In this document: positions 8,418-16,455 of the stretch, piece by piece
How the letters are laid out: each line of letters starts with the position of its first letter
Numbering within the stretch: position 1 is the stretch's first letter
Source: JASJGK01 sp033791585
Lineage (GTDB): Bacteria > SAR324 > XYD2-FULL-50-16
Reading direction: 5' to 3'
NCBI GenBank assembly: GCA_033791585.1
Contig: JASJGK010000211.1
Coordinates: forward strand, 1-17,813
Length of the DNA stretch: 17,813 nt
Program-made: the position numbers and the translations under genes
Notes under the pieces: model-generated
The model's input: only the letters and a program-made list of their open reading frames with translations
The model's database searches: none
Told to the model about the DNA's origin: nothing

Positions 8418-8773
8418 TTTTTTTTAATTCTTATTGAACTTTAATAGTAAACCATAACCATCAAAAAACAAACGACTTTAACCATTTTGCTTGCCTGTAC
8501 CCATTATAAGGGTGCACTTTATTTATTAAAAACTTTTACTAATTAGAACAAAAAAAAAGGATTAATTACTTTTTTGATTTGGCTTAAATGATTAATTTCA
8601 AAATAAAAAATGCCATGAATAGTGAATTTCCTAGGGTCTTGTTCCTAAAAACTACCCACAATATCCTGTATTTTAAAAGTCAAATATGCCACAATAACTT
8701 AGCTTAGATGGGCAGAAAAAAAGATCTTAGTTTTTAATAGCGAATAGGGTAAAGCGAAAATGGGAGTGAAACA
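8418..8773. other. Divergent intergenic region between two sensor kinase genes, no gene seen
   Basis: This 356-base, strongly AT-rich region separates the CHASE3 hybrid kinase (minus) from the Cache-HAMP kinase (plus) and must hold both promoters. On the minus strand there is a perfect TATAAT. On the plus strand only a weak pair is visible, TTGTTC (8639-8644) and TATCCT (8662-8667) with a 17 nt spacer. I found no convincing small ORF, RNA gene, c-di-GMP riboswitch core or long inverted repeat. Confidence 0.6.
8503..8531 (-). promoter_or_regulatory. Candidate promoter of the CHASE3 kinase / GGDEF operon
   Basis: On the minus strand a perfect TATAAT lies at 8508-8503. A poor -35 (TTTTAA, 8531-8526, 3/6) is 17 nt upstream. 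The implied leader before the ATG at 8417 is about 80 nt. The weak -35 suggests either activator dependence or chance in AT-rich DNA. Confidence 0.4.
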
Positions 8774-10753
8774 ATGTCCTTGAGAAAGAAACTACTGTTT
8801 TTGTTTTTAGCCATATCATTAGGCCCAATTTTTTTGACTTCTTATTTTTCAGGGAGGCACTTAGAGCAAAGCTTAAATCTTGAGATTGATAATTTTCTGG
8901 GATCTTCAACCAAAGAAGTTTCAGGTGATGTTGAGCAACAATTTGACGAGCTTCTCTTCTTTGCTACTGTCCTTACTGAGTTCCCCCAAATCCAAGAAGC
9001 TGTGATTTTATCGCAGCTTGAAATTGATTCCCAAAACCCAGAGCAACTGTTAGCCCAAACTTTAGCGATCGATTCAGGCTGGATTGCCGATAAACGCAAC
9101 TACCCAAAATCGGTTGCAATCTTAAATAATCCTTTATCGAAAATTTTGCGAAAAATTCGAGACAAAAATCCAGACCGTTTTGGGGAAATTTTTCTTACCG
9201 ACCGTGCTGGCCGAACTTTAGCCATGACGGCACCCTTAACCGACTACTACCAAGCTGATGAATCTTGGTGGCAAATGGGCTTTAATGGGGGCCAGGGGCA
9301 GAATTTATTTGATGACCGTGGTTATGATGAAAGTGTGAAGGCCAATGTTGTGGGGGCGGTTGTTCCCGTGTGGAGTGATGGTAAGGTCTTAGGGGTTTTA
9401 AAAATCAATTACCGAGTGCAGTTTATCCTCAATCACATTAGAAATCAGGAACTAGACCCTTGGGAAAGCGTTTATTTGATTCGAAGCAATGGCGAAATTA
9501 TAGCTAGCACGGAAGGCGTAAAGGGCAAGTATGCCGCCTTTAATGAACTAAACCCTAAGACCTTAAGCCAAATGACCCAACGAATCACCTTAGGTGAGGA
9601 AAACTTTTTAATAGCTATGGAGCCTCTGGAGCGGAATTTTTTTTCCAGACGCTTAAATAAAAACACAGTTTTAGGTGTTTCAGGGGAACAGTGGGACAAG
9701 GGAAAATGGTATTATTTAAGTGAAACCAACTTAAATCAGCTCAAGGGTGCTTCGAATAACTACTGGGACTCTATTGTCATCATTGGGCTTATTTCTGTTG
9801 TTTTTAGTGGTTTGATAGCGGGCATTTTTTCTAGGCAACTGAACAAACGCCTTTATAAGCTGCTAGATGGAATTAATCATGTTGCCGCTGGTAATTTTGA
9901 AGAAAAAATTAACCTTGCTGGTAATGACGAAATCTCTAGTCTTGCAAAGTCCTTTAATTTGATGGGCGAGCACTTAGCTAGGTCTTACAAATTTCTAGAG
10001 GAACAAGTAGCGGAACGAACAAGCGAGCTTGAAGAACAGACGGGCCTTGCTTTGAGTCAGACAGAGCATTTTAGGGAGTTGCTTCATGTATTGAGTCATG
10101 ACCTTTCAAACCCTGTGGCCAGTGCCCAATCCTTTATGGAAGCCTATGAATCTGATATTATAAATGAAGAAGAATTTCTAGGTTTTTTAAAACAATCTCT
10201 TTTTAATGCCACATCCATTATCGAAACCAATCGCAAGATGATGGCCATTGATGAAGGTAAATTGTCAGCCAACATTACCCCTTGCAACTTAAAAGAACTT
10301 TGGGAAGAAAGTGTATTGATGCTCAGCGACCGCTTAGAAAAAAAGAATATCACTGTTTCTTTGGATATTCCTGAAAGCATGGTGATTATGGGAGAAAAAA
10401 CCACCATCGTAAATTCCATATTTAATAACGCCCTTACCAACGCCATTAAGTTTAGCTATAGAAATTCTAAAATTGAAATTAAGAGCAAGATTGTTGAGGG
10501 CCGTATTCAGGTGGCTTTACAAGACTATGGTGTTGGCATCCCTGAAAAATTACTTGGCGACCTTTGGAACCCTAACAAACCAACCTCTATGGCAGGGACA
10601 GAAAATGAATCAGGGACAGGTTATGGTCTGCCCCTGATCAAAAAATTTATGGATTTTTTCGAAGGGTCAGTTCAGATCAAATCCGCCCAAGAATCGGCGC
10701 ATTCAACAAGCCACGGAACCTGCCTCACTTTGAACTTTAAGCCTGTCGCTTGA
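8774..10753 (+). CDS. Membrane histidine kinase: TM - periplasmic Cache-like sensor - TM - HAMP - HisKA - HATPase_c
   Basis: A 659-residue sensor kinase. TM1 (about 6-24) and TM2 (about 332-352) flank a periplasmic domain of about 300 residues. Its WWQMGFNGGQGQ, RGYDESVKANVVGAVVPVW and GVLKINY segments resemble a double-Cache (dCache_1) sensor, which usually binds small metabolites. HAMP follows (about 352-405), then a coiled coil (405-430) and HisKA with LSHDLSNPV (phospho-His H442). The ATPase has an N-box (N552, N556), DYGVGI (D584, G586, G588) and SGTGYGL (613-619). There is no receiver, so the partner must be separate; the only stand-alone receiver protein in the window is REC-GGDEF. A GGAG ribosome-binding site 7 nt before the ATG supports the start. 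It is transcribed divergently from the CHASE3 kinase and ends in a candidate terminator that includes its stop codon. Confidence 0.92.
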   Translation: MSLRKKLLFLFLAISLGPIFLTSYFSGRHLEQSLNLEIDNFLGSSTKEVSGDVEQQFDELLFFATVLTEFPQIQEAVILSQLEIDSQNPEQLLAQTLAIDSGWIADKRNYPKSVAILNNPLSKILRKIRDKNPDRFGEIFLTDRAGRTLAMTAPLTDYYQADESWWQMGFNGGQGQNLFDDRGYDESVKANVVGAVVPVWSDGKVLGVLKINYRVQFILNHIRNQELDPWESVYLIRSNGEIIASTEGVKGKYAAFNELNPKTLSQMTQRITLGEENFLIAMEPLERNFFSRRLNKNTVLGVSGEQWDKGKWYYLSETNLNQLKGASNNYWDSIVIIGLISVVFSGLIAGIFSRQLNKRLYKLLDGINHVAAGNFEEKINLAGNDEISSLAKSFNLMGEHLARSYKFLEEQVAERTSELEEQTGLALSQTEHFRELLHVLSHDLSNPVASAQSFMEAYESDIINEEEFLGFLKQSLFNATSIIETNRKMMAIDEGKLSANITPCNLKELWEESVLMLSDRLEKKNITVSLDIPESMVIMGEKTTIVNSIFNNALTNAIKFSYRNSKIEIKSKIVEGRIQVALQDYGVGIPEKLLGDLWNPNKPTSMAGTENESGTGYGLPLIKKFMDFFEGSVQIKSAQESAHSTSHGTCLTLNFKPVA

Positions 10754-10762
10754 GTTTTTTTT
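10736..10762 (+). terminator. Candidate intrinsic terminator overlapping the kinase stop codon
   Basis: TTTAAGC (10736-10742), a 5-nt loop and GCTTGAG (10748-10754) form a 7-bp stem with two G-U pairs. It is followed directly by eight T (10755-10762). The TGA stop (10751-10753) lies inside the right arm. The stem is weak but the U-tract is ideal. Confidence 0.5.
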
Positions 10763-10962
10763 AACACAACCCCTGTGGTCCCTAGGCCCTAATTCATCCA
10801 TCCTTACGACTCTAGACCGATAAAATCTTTAAGAATAGTTCTCTGTTTTTTCCAAGAAAATAAGTTAGACCTAGCAAATCCTTGCCCTGTAGATTAAGTT
10901 GAAGTTAAAAGTTTTTTTCGACTCCCTAGACTTAGAAATAGGCTTGAACAGCCCAAGTTAGT

Positions 10963-13900
10963 ATGAAACCCCAAAGCCCTTTCCATATTCTTTTTTTCCT
11001 CTTTCTGGTGTTTTTACCTAGTAGCGAAGGCTTTGCTTTACAGGCTACTAGCTTAAACCAAGGGGTTATGCCACTGGGGGTTCATTTTGAATACTTGGCA
11101 GATGAATCAAAGAACCTGACCATTGCAGAGGTGGCCTCGCCTGAGTGGGATAAAAAATTCACCAAAAGCGAACAAAAAATCTTGAACTTTGGCCGAACTT
11201 CCTCTGCCTATTGGGTAAGGTTTACCGTCGAGGCAGACCCTAAATCTAATAGCAAATGGTTGATAGAAACCAAAACGAATGTTTGGAATTTGGTTCAGTT
11301 TCACTTTAAAAACGACCATGGGGAGTGGATTAAAGAGGAGGGAGGCCGTGATTTGGCCTTTGACCCTGCTCTGTTTATGAATGGCAATGTCCAATTCCAG
11401 CTCCCCCCTCTCAAGGGGCTAAATGAACAATTTTATTTAAGATTCCAGTCAGATACCTATAGAATGATGTCGGTTCAGGCCTTAATCATCGACAGTAGTC
11501 TTTGGTCTTTAGGCAGGTATCAGTCTGAACTCACTTGGGCTTTTTACCTTAGGGGGATTTTTTATGGCTTTATGATCATCATGATCGTCTATAACTTTTT
11601 ACTCTTCACTTCCATCAGAGACATTAGCTACCTCTATTACACTCTTTATTTGTCGGCACTAGTTCCCTTTTTTATGATCTTTGACGGGATTTGGGTGGAG
11701 CATTTTTGGTCGACCGCTGAAATTTTACTGGAAGCGAAATTGATCACTGTTTCCTTCAGTGCCTTCAGTCTTTTCTTTGTCCTCTTTGTTAAGTCTTTTT
11801 TAAAAACCAAGCAAAATTCCCCTAAATTAGACTTAGTTCTATCCCTTTCTTTGGGGGTAAATGTTCTCGGTGCTATGCTGGTCAGTTTTCTGCCTTATCT
11901 TTCCATTAGTTTAACGGAAATCAGTGCGGCCAATACTTTTTTGATGTTTACCTTGATTTTAATTGTGGCTGTTTTGACTTTTAAAAATGGATATCAACCT
12001 GCCAAATATTTTTTGCTGGCCTCAGGTTCATTTTTAGGTGGTGGTGCCGTTGCTACCCTATCTACCTTTCAAACTTTTTCTTTTCTTGCTGAAAGTTCCA
12101 TCGGCATCATTAAAACAGGTGCTGTTTTAGAGGCAATACTCTATTCCTTTGCTCTGGCCGAACGCTTTAAATTTGAGCGAAGGCAAAAAGAAGAGTCGCA
12201 AGAGCTAGCCATTGCAAACCTCCAAAGGTCCAACCAGATTAAAGATGAGTTTTTAGCCAACACCTCGCATGAGTTGCGCACACCTTTGCACGGGATCATT
12301 GGTTTAGCGGAAGCCACTTTAGAGAGCTTAAAGGGGGCAGAGAGCTTAAAAGATTCCCAGAGTTTAAACAAGCAGCAAACAACCTTGTTCCAGTCTAACC
12401 TTTCTTTGATCGTTTCCAGCGGTCGGCGGTTATCTTTGTTGGTGAATGATATTTTAGACCTCTCTAAACTCAAGCATAAAGAACTACCTTTAAACTTGCA
12501 GCCTGTGGATTTGGGCCGCCTTGTGGAATCTGTTTGCGCCTTGAGCCAAGTTTTGATTGGGGATAAACCAATTAAACTGGTAAACGAAATAGAAAAGACG
12601 CAACAACTCCCGCCTCTAATGGCTGACGAGGCGCGCTTGGAGCAAATTTTATATAACATCATCGGCAATGCGATTAAGTTTACTGAGGTTGGCTCTGTGA
12701 CTATAAAAGCCGTGCAAATAGACCAAAGGATTGAAGTTTCTGTCTCAGACACAGGCATAGGAATTGCGCCTGAAGAAGAATCAAAAATATTCAACGCCTT
12801 TGAGCAGTTAGATGGCTCAACGACTAGGCTGCATGAAGGTACTGGGCTGGGATTAGCAATCGTTAAAAATTTGGTGGAGCTGCACGGGAGCCGTTTGGAG
12901 GTGGAAAGCACAGTGGGCAAGGGCAGTGTCTTTTCCTTTGGCTTGGCTATTGCCACAGCGCTAGAAGACCACGGACAAAGCGACATTACCAAGCCAGTGC
13001 GAGATGTGAAACCCCCCACATTTGCCCCTTTAGCACAGTTAGAAGTAAAGGGTTTTTTAGATATTTTAATAGTGGATGATGACCCTTTAAACATCGAAGT
13101 TATCACCCAGCAATTATCTGCTAAAGACTACCAATTACAGGTTGCCTCTAATGGCGAGGCAGCATTAAAGGCAGTGGCTGAAAAAAAACCTGATTTGATT
13201 TTACTAGATGTAATGATGCCCAAGATGTCGGGCTTTGATGTTTGCGAGTTGCTCCGAGCCAAATACAACCAAAACCAACTACCCATAATTTTTCTTACAG
13301 CTAAAAACCGTGAAGTAGATGTTTTAAGGGGGCTCGAGATTGGGGGGAACGACTACTTAACAAAACCCTTTTTTCGCTCAGAACTAATCCAACGAGTTGA
13401 AAATCAGTTGGAAATTGCCCAATACCAAAAACATTCCGACAGCCTGCAAAGCTTTGCCAACAAGATCAGCCAATATGCAAGCCAAGAGGAAATGATTAGC
13501 GAGGCCTTTGGGCAAATCGCCCAATCGAGTTTGGTGGATGAGGCTGTTTGGTTTGAGGCAGAGCAGTTGCTTTTTTCCTTTTGCCTTGGTCCTGATACCA
13601 AAGGTTTTTTAGAACAGGCCCCCACGGCAGAACTCTTTAAACAAATCAAATTGCAAAAGGATAGCCCTCAAGCCTTAATTTTTAATAATGTTACGGCATT
13701 TGAGCCTTTAGGGCTTCATTACCAAGAGGGGCATTTTTTATTCATTTGCCCCCAACATTTGCCAGACCAGTTGATTGTGCTTTATCGCAAATTGGAACGG
13801 AAGCCATTTGATGAATCCAAAGCGGCTGTTTATGCCCAGAGTATGATCAATCAGATCCAAACCACCCAGAAGAATTTAGAGGCTCTGTTTGGCGATGATA

Positions 13901-14235
13901 AATTGGTTTCTGTAATTGGTAAGGTGCAGCCTCGTCTGCATGAAATAACTCATATTAAATCGGCCTCCCCTACCTTAGAGGTCTACTTTGATTCGGACAA
14001 ACGACCTGAATACATTGATGGTTGTTCCTTAGATAAGTTGAGTCTCTATTTCAATGAGGGGCATTTGTTGCGGGTTCATAAGTCTTACCTTGTGAATCTT
14101 GCCAAGGTGACAGCGCTGCACAAGACAGCCAAATCGAGGGACTTAAACTTAGAGCTGACCTCAGGTGAAATTATCCCCGCAGGGCGCACCTACATGGAAA
14201 AAATTCGTCAAATATTCCCTCAATTGTCCAAGTAA
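10963..14235 (+). CDS. 7TMR-DISM hybrid histidine kinase with receiver, GAF-like segment and C-terminal LytTR DNA-binding domain
   Basis: A 1090-residue protein with a signal peptide (about 1-26), a periplasmic 7TMR-DISM extracellular domain (about 35-185) and seven TM segments (about 192-217, 221-243, 254-280, 288-313, 323-341, 347-369, 380-402). HisKA follows with NTSHELRTPL (phospho-His H436), then HATPase with an N-box (N565, N569), DTGIGI (D596) and GTGLGL (626-631). The receiver has D705/D706, phospho-Asp D749, T779 and K801. An unassigned 825-975 segment has GAF-like character. The C-terminal LytTR domain (about 983-1088) carries LLRVHKSYLVN (R1037, H1039), which in the family contacts DNA. 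The whole path from sensing to promoter binding therefore sits in one membrane-anchored chain. HisKA carries an extra ESLKGAESLKDSQSL stretch. The start is fixed by the signal peptide; its ribosome-binding site is poor. Target genes are unknown; the adjacent envelope cluster is a candidate. Confidence 0.92.
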   Translation: MKPQSPFHILFFLFLVFLPSSEGFALQATSLNQGVMPLGVHFEYLADESKNLTIAEVASPEWDKKFTKSEQKILNFGRTSSAYWVRFTVEADPKSNSKWLIETKTNVWNLVQFHFKNDHGEWIKEEGGRDLAFDPALFMNGNVQFQLPPLKGLNEQFYLRFQSDTYRMMSVQALIIDSSLWSLGRYQSELTWAFYLRGIFYGFMIIMIVYNFLLFTSIRDISYLYYTLYLSALVPFFMIFDGIWVEHFWSTAEILLEAKLITVSFSAFSLFFVLFVKSFLKTKQNSPKLDLVLSLSLGVNVLGAMLVSFLPYLSISLTEISAANTFLMFTLILIVAVLTFKNGYQPAKYFLLASGSFLGGGAVATLSTFQTFSFLAESSIGIIKTGAVLEAILYSFALAERFKFERRQKEESQELAIANLQRSNQIKDEFLANTSHELRTPLHGIIGLAEATLESLKGAESLKDSQSLNKQQTTLFQSNLSLIVSSGRRLSLLVNDILDLSKLKHKELPLNLQPVDLGRLVESVCALSQVLIGDKPIKLVNEIEKTQQLPPLMADEARLEQILYNIIGNAIKFTEVGSVTIKAVQIDQRIEVSVSDTGIGIAPEEESKIFNAFEQLDGSTTRLHEGTGLGLAIVKNLVELHGSRLEVESTVGKGSVFSFGLAIATALEDHGQSDITKPVRDVKPPTFAPLAQLEVKGFLDILIVDDDPLNIEVITQQLSAKDYQLQVASNGEAALKAVAEKKPDLILLDVMMPKMSGFDVCELLRAKYNQNQLPIIFLTAKNREVDVLRGLEIGGNDYLTKPFFRSELIQRVENQLEIAQYQKHSDSLQSFANKISQYASQEEMISEAFGQIAQSSLVDEAVWFEAEQLLFSFCLGPDTKGFLEQAPTAELFKQIKLQKDSPQALIFNNVTAFEPLGLHYQEGHFLFICPQHLPDQLIVLYRKLERKPFDESKAAVYAQSMINQIQTTQKNLEALFGDDKLVSVIGKVQPRLHEITHIKSASPTLEVYFDSDKRPEYIDGCSLDKLSLYFNEGHLLRVHKSYLVNLAKVTALHKTAKSRDLNLELTSGEIIPAGRTYMEKIRQIFPQLSK

Positions 14236-14261
14236 ACCTCCCCTGTTTACATTTATATTTT
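14232..14261 (+). terminator. Candidate intrinsic terminator overlapping the LytTR-kinase stop codon
   Basis: A perfect 6-bp stem GTAAAC (14232-14237) / GTTTAC (14245-14250) with a 7-nt loop includes the TAA stop (14233-14235). It is followed by a T-rich tract interrupted by A. The stem is short and AT-rich, so strength is doubtful. Confidence 0.4.
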
Positions 14262-14353
14262 GGTATTTTGATTTTTTCTGATCAATTTTCATAATTTTTA
14301 ACTCTTTGATTTTAAAGCTTTAAGTGTCTAAATTCTTCGGAGTTTTAAAATGC

Positions 14354-14376
14354 AGGCCTCCCCGGTTGGGCTTTTT
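14354..14376 (+). terminator. Possible second terminator or leader hairpin upstream of the Omp85-like gene
   Basis: AGGCCT (14354-14359) can pair with GGGCTT (14368-14373) through two wobble pairs across an 8-nt loop, next to a run of five T (14372-14376). It lies midway in the 247-nt gap, so it may back up the preceding terminator or belong to the next gene's leader. Confidence 0.27.
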
Positions 14377-14482
14377 CTAACTGATTCCTATCCTTAATTA
14401 AAATATTCTTGAAACAGATTCCAAGGACTCTTTTCAAATTGCTCTTGGTTAAAAAATTAAAACTTTTTCAGGACCCAAGAAA

Positions 14483-15721
14483 ATGAAATATCTTAAACTT
14501 TTATCACTCACAATATCTGCATTACTGTTTTTTGCTGCAAGCCAGGCCCATGCAATTGAGCGAAGGCAGCCACAATTTAAAAGCGATTCATCTTACCTCA
14601 TTCTGCCTGTACCCTACGCCGTACCTGGGGTTGGTGAGGGGATAGCCTACACAGCTATGGCTGGTAACTTTGCCGACACCTATATGGATGTCGTGGCTAT
14701 GAGGGCCACAGGTGCTGGGGAGGGAACCTTTTTGGGGCTTTACGACCTGCATCTTATCCCTGAGTTTTTGATTGTCGGTTATGACTATTTAGATGTTAGT
14801 CAATTTACCTTAAGGAACTACAGCCAAAGAGGGATCAAAGGAGAAGCGGACGATTACACCTTGCTCGCCTTAGATAATTTAAAAGAAAGCTTGTTAGATG
14901 TCAGGGTGACGCTCTTTGAACGGAGGTTAGAAGCCTTTTACAAGCATTTTAAAAACGAAACCACCATAGGTAAAATTTTGGATAATGAAGGCGAGGTGCA
15001 AACTACCTTTGAAAATCCAAGCCCCCAAGCCTCTGAGAAAACCATCCAAGGTGTGATTGTAGATTATACAGATGATTATCTTGACCCAAGGGAAGGCATT
15101 CGTTTTGAGTCCCAAGTATCCCATTCCCCAAGGGTGAATGATAACCTTGCAGACTATAATATCCGGGACCAAAAACTAAACCTTTATATCCCTGTTGGTA
15201 AAGACAGCGTTTGGGCCTTTCATGCCTCAGCCTCTGATTCAGAAGTTACGGAAACGGGGCAAACTGACCCCGATGAAATTGCCCAAGAGTTAGGCTTACC
15301 TTGCGCTTACGCAAGCTGTGGGCAGGATGAACAAGACCTGGTTGATCGCATGGTGGTAGAGCGCTCTAAAGGAACAGCAACACCGCTAGGCGGCATGGAT
15401 AGGCTAAGGTCTTACTCCATGGATCGTTTCCAAGGGGCGCATTCCCGTTACTTTTCTACGGAGCTGCGAGTTAACTTTGCCAATGAAGTGAAGCCCTTTG
15501 ACTTTTGGATTTGGAAGGATATCTCGACCAGCATGCAATGGGTACTATTTTACGACCTTGGTACTGTGGCAGAAGATACTCGTGACCTTTGGAAAAAGAG
15601 CGCTAATTCAACAGGTACAGGTTTACGAATGGTAACAGCCTCAGGTTATGTTTACCGAGCCGATGTGGCTACAGGGGCCGAAGGAGCCAATGTGGCTATG
15701 GTTTTTAAGTACCCTTGGTAG
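14483..15721 (+). CDS. POTRA-less Omp85/BamA-like outer-membrane barrel protein (bacterial surface antigen family)
   Basis: A 412-residue protein with a Sec signal peptide (cleavage probably after AHA, 22-24). The rest resembles the Omp85 barrel: LPVPYAVPGVGEGIAY near the start, DYLDPREGIRFES (198-210), LGGMDRLRSYSMDRFQG (302-318), the strand STELRVNF, a LFYDLGTV strand, GTGLRMVTASGYVYRADVA, and C-terminal W412 as an aromatic barrel end. Omp85 proteins insert or export proteins or lipids at the outer membrane, normally through N-terminal POTRA domains. Here there is no room for one between signal peptide and barrel. The loop-6 motif, usually VRGF/Y, reads LRSY (308-311), with Ser replacing the conserved Gly. 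C274 and C279 may form a loop disulfide. AGGA lies 9 nt before the ATG. The gene lies 31 nt upstream of the next gene. The exact function is unknown. Confidence 0.78.
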   Translation: MKYLKLLSLTISALLFFAASQAHAIERRQPQFKSDSSYLILPVPYAVPGVGEGIAYTAMAGNFADTYMDVVAMRATGAGEGTFLGLYDLHLIPEFLIVGYDYLDVSQFTLRNYSQRGIKGEADDYTLLALDNLKESLLDVRVTLFERRLEAFYKHFKNETTIGKILDNEGEVQTTFENPSPQASEKTIQGVIVDYTDDYLDPREGIRFESQVSHSPRVNDNLADYNIRDQKLNLYIPVGKDSVWAFHASASDSEVTETGQTDPDEIAQELGLPCAYASCGQDEQDLVDRMVVERSKGTATPLGGMDRLRSYSMDRFQGAHSRYFSTELRVNFANEVKPFDFWIWKDISTSMQWVLFYDLGTVAEDTRDLWKKSANSTGTGLRMVTASGYVYRADVATGAEGANVAMVFKYPW

Positions 15722-15752
15722 AAATTAAAACAACAAAGCATAGGAGAAAAAA

Positions 15753-16307
15753 ATGTTTCGAATACTAACCTTAGCCATCTTTATATCTTTCCTGTTGCCC
15801 TCTACAATTTGGGCCACCACGGGTTTTGAAGGTTTGAATTTGGTTGCCGCCTTTAATGTGAATTCAAATCGCCAAAGCAACAGTGAAACAGCAGAAAAGG
15901 TGGAGGAAACCAACAAAATCATGAGTACTCGATTAGGCTACACTATGGAGGGTGGCTTTTACTTAGGGGTGATTGATGAAACCCAAAACACCAACAATGG
16001 AATTCTTGATTTAAAAACTAACAATAAAGGGGGAACGATCGGAATCACCGATAAGGGCTGCTATATTGCCTATCATTTTTTAAATGGTTCCACCAAAGAG
16101 CTAAGCAAAACCACCACCCTAAAGGGAAAAGGCAGCGGGGTGGATTTTGGCAGACAGTTTGACCTAGGCGGCGCCCTTTCCTTTGGGGCGCAACTTAGCT
16201 TTCGTTCTATAGTTTATGACATAAGCGAAACCGAGGGAGTGGCCTCAGCAATCAAATTCGAATCCCATAGCATGAAACCCATGTTAACCTTTGGGCTAAC
16301 ATTTTAA
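15753..16307 (+). CDS. Exported protein, predicted small outer-membrane beta-barrel, unknown function
   Basis: A 184-residue protein with a signal peptide (hydrophobic 4-18, likely cleavage after IWA at 19-21). The mature part consists of alternating-polarity segments rich in Gly, Ser and Thr (STRLGYTMEGGFYLGVI, GGTIGI, GCYIAYHFL, GGALSFGAQLSFRSIVYDI, KPMLTFGLTF) and ends in Phe184, as expected for an eight-stranded barrel. I do not recognise a named family. A strong AGGAG lies 7 nt before the ATG, and only 31 nt separate it from the Omp85-like gene, so the two are probably co-transcribed. A membrane partner or substrate of the Omp85-like protein is possible, but this is only inferred from position. 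Confidence 0.7.
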   Translation: MFRILTLAIFISFLLPSTIWATTGFEGLNLVAAFNVNSNRQSNSETAEKVEETNKIMSTRLGYTMEGGFYLGVIDETQNTNNGILDLKTNNKGGTIGITDKGCYIAYHFLNGSTKELSKTTTLKGKGSGVDFGRQFDLGGALSFGAQLSFRSIVYDISETEGVASAIKFESHSMKPMLTFGLTF

Positions 16308-16376
16308 TTACTTGTTATGTAAGGAGAGTTGCTGCAAAAAGTGTTTAAAAAAAATAAAAAAGGGTTGATCTTAAGA

Positions 16377-16405
16377 TTGTAAAATTTTTAAAGCCGTGAT
16401 AAAAT
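16377..16405 (+). promoter_or_regulatory. Candidate promoter for the SH3b / M48 gene pair
   Basis: TTGTAA (16377-16382, 4/6) and TAAAAT (16400-16405, 5/6) are separated by exactly 17 nt. Transcription would start near 16412, about 44 nt before the ATG at 16456. It lies in the 148-nt gap after the small barrel gene, so the right-hand cluster may have two transcription units. Confidence 0.45.
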
Positions 16406-16455
16406 TCATAGCAGAGTTACTATCCATCTAGCCTTTTTCGTTTAAGGATGCAGTC

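Noticed and set aside
8418..8773. c-di-GMP riboswitch or small RNA in the divergent kinase intergenic region
   Set aside because: No recognisable GEMM core sequence or stable stem-loop set is visible; the region looks like plain AT-rich promoter DNA.
12141..13106. 321-codon open frame on the minus strand inside the LytTR kinase gene
   Set aside because: It is antisense to the HisKA, HATPase and receiver region, rich in Ser, Lys and Cys, and lacks any motif; a typical shadow frame.
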